Shown here one piece after another: positions 4,582-5,721 of a stretch of DNA of 5,721 nucleotides. Location of the stretch: the NCBI GenBank assembly GCA_947383875.1, contig CANDEX010000086.1:1-5721 (forward strand), given 5' to 3'. The position numbers and the translations under genes are program-made. This DNA is from an uncultured Azospirillum sp. Lineage in GTDB: Bacteria > Pseudomonadota > Alphaproteobacteria > RF32 > CAG-239. Numbering within the stretch: position 1 is the stretch's first letter; each line of letters begins with the position of its first letter. Below the pieces are notes generated by a model that was not told where the DNA came from, made no database searches, and worked only from the letters and a program-made list of their open reading frames with translations.

Positions 4582-5631
4582 TTAGATTTCACCGTCAGCA
4601 TAACGTTTAGCCATAGCGGACATCGGAATAGCTTTAATTTTATCAGCGTGACCGGCAGCACCGAAAGAAATGTAACGAGCTTCGCAGACTTTCTGCATTT
4701 CTTCAATAGCCGGTTTGAGATATTTGCGCGGGTCAAACTCTTTCGGATTTTCGGCAAAGAGTTTGCGAATCGCACCGGTAATAGCCATACGGCAGTCGGT
4801 ATCAACATTAACTTTGCGAACACCGGATTTAATACCGCGAACGATTTCTTCAACAGGTACACCGTAGGTCTGAGGAATAGCACCGCCATAAGCATTAATC
4901 AAATCCTGCAATTCCTGCGGCACAGAAGAAGAACCGTGCATAACCATGTGGGTATTAGGCAATTTTTTATGAATCTTTTCGATAACATCAATAGCCAGAA
5001 TCTCACCATCCGGTTTGCGTGTGAATTTATATGCGCCGTGAGAAGTTCCGACAGCAACAGCCAAAGCATCCAATTTGGTTTCTTCAACAAAGCGGGCAGC
5101 TTCATCAGGGTCAGTTACCAGACGTTTCTTGTCGATAACGCCTTCAGCGCCGTGGCCGTCTTCCTTGTCGCCTTGACCGGTTTCCAAAGAACCGATAACA
5201 CCGAGTTCACCCTCAACAGAAGCACCGACAGCATGAGCGCGGGCAACAACTTCTTTGGTAACATTAACATTATATTCAAAAGAAGAAGGGGTTTTACCGT
5301 CAGCTTCCAAAGAACCATCCATCATGACAGATGAATAACCGTTGACAATGGCAGACTGGCAGATATTGACGGAAGAACCATGATCCTGGTGTAAACAAAT
5401 CGGCAATTCAGGAAACATTTCAATACCGGCAGCAACCATGTGACGGATCATCGGATCACCGGCAAATTTGCGAGCACCGGTAGAGGTTTGCAGAATAACC
5501 GGGGCATTGACTTTTTTGGCAGCCTGCAAAACAGCAATAATCTGCTCCATATCGTTAATATTGAAAGCCGGAACACCGTAGTTATTTTCGGCGGCATGGT
5601 CAAGAATCTGACGCATTGTAACTAAAGGCAT
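4582..5631 (-). CDS. fba: Class II fructose-bisphosphate aldolase
   Basis: 349 residues, the usual length of the Calvin-cycle-type class II enzyme found in many proteobacteria. It cleaves fructose 1,6-bisphosphate to dihydroxyacetone phosphate and glyceraldehyde 3-phosphate, and catalyses the reverse reaction, in the cytoplasm using a divalent metal. Visible motifs: GVPAFNIND (19-27); LHQDHG with catalytic Asp83 and metal ligand His84; EGELGVIG (140-147); VGTSHGAYK with His198; MHGSSSVP with His232 and the phosphate-binding serines; KVNVDTD (273-279). ATG 5631 has a perfect AAGGAG seven bases upstream. It is transcribed toward gene B and ends in a shared terminator; its GC and codon use look like chromosomal background, unlike the island. 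Confidence 0.97.
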   Translation of the reverse strand: MPLVTMRQILDHAAENNYGVPAFNINDMEQIIAVLQAAKKVNAPVILQTSTGARKFAGDPMIRHMVAAGIEMFPELPICLHQDHGSSVNICQSAIVNGYSSVMMDGSLEADGKTPSSFEYNVNVTKEVVARAHAVGASVEGELGVIGSLETGQGDKEDGHGAEGVIDKKRLVTDPDEAARFVEETKLDALAVAVGTSHGAYKFTRKPDGEILAIDVIEKIHKKLPNTHMVMHGSSSVPQELQDLINAYGGAIPQTYGVPVEEIVRGIKSGVRKVNVDTDCRMAITGAIRKLFAENPKEFDPRKYLKPAIEEMQKVCEARYISFGAAGHADKIKAIPMSAMAKRYADGEI

Positions 5632-5669
5632 AGTTTTCTCCTTAATTTGTTTTTTGTTTATCTGCGGTG

Positions 5670-5697
5670 ACTATACCCCGTCCGCATTTTTTTGCAA
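5670..5697 (-). promoter_or_regulatory. Predicted sigma70-type promoter of fba
   Basis: On the minus strand TTGCAA (5692-5697) and TATAGT (5670-5675) are 16 bases apart, 38 bases upstream of the start codon. The remaining sequence to the window edge holds nothing else recognisable. Confidence 0.6.
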
Positions 5698-5721
5698 GAT
5701 TTTTCTCTTTTTGCCCCACAG

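Noticed and set aside
4648..5334. 228-codon plus-strand frame opposite the aldolase gene
   Set aside because: Antisense of a highly conserved, codon-biased gene; no start signal or recognisable motif.

Overview
The window reads as a stretch of bacterial chromosome in which an AT-rich accessory island (about 200 to 3,800) lies between two housekeeping genes of ordinary composition. At the left edge is the start of tgt (tRNA-guanine transglycosylase, minus strand). At the right is a complete class II fructose-bisphosphate aldolase gene (minus strand). Both resemble proteobacterial versions, and the aldolase is of the Calvin-cycle/alphaproteobacterial length and type. With the low GC this suggests a host-associated, perhaps alphaproteobacterial, organism; that assignment is inference.

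The island contains two paralogous plus-strand genes, A1 (309-884) and A2 (2510-3079), for small membrane proteins with a signal peptide. They share an equally spaced leader, near-identical N- and C-terminal codons and a diverged middle. Each is followed by an intrinsic terminator hairpin, then a Shine-Dalgarno and the start codon of a second gene. After A2 that gene (B, 3154-4530) is intact. It encodes a 458-residue protein with a probable permuted papain/NlpC-P60-like domain (candidate His25 and Cys105) and two peptidoglycan-binding-type repeats, and no visible Sec signal. After A1 only the first five codons of B survive before a stop.

The segment between the two A copies (974-2433) holds three small minus-strand membrane-protein genes that look distantly related to each other, one apparently lacking its 5' end. 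Among them are two further plus-strand translation starts that run out after 24 and 14 codons. At least one has an orphan intrinsic terminator just upstream, the same layout as terminator-SD-ATG of gene B. The island therefore looks like a recombining array of modules: membrane protein, terminator, cell-wall-active effector.

The best working model is an effector/immunity or holin/lysin-like locus that has lost or exchanged effector bodies while keeping their regulatory heads. No transposase, integrase, tRNA, rRNA or CRISPR array was seen. Gene B and the aldolase gene converge on a strong bidirectional terminator at 4532-4570.
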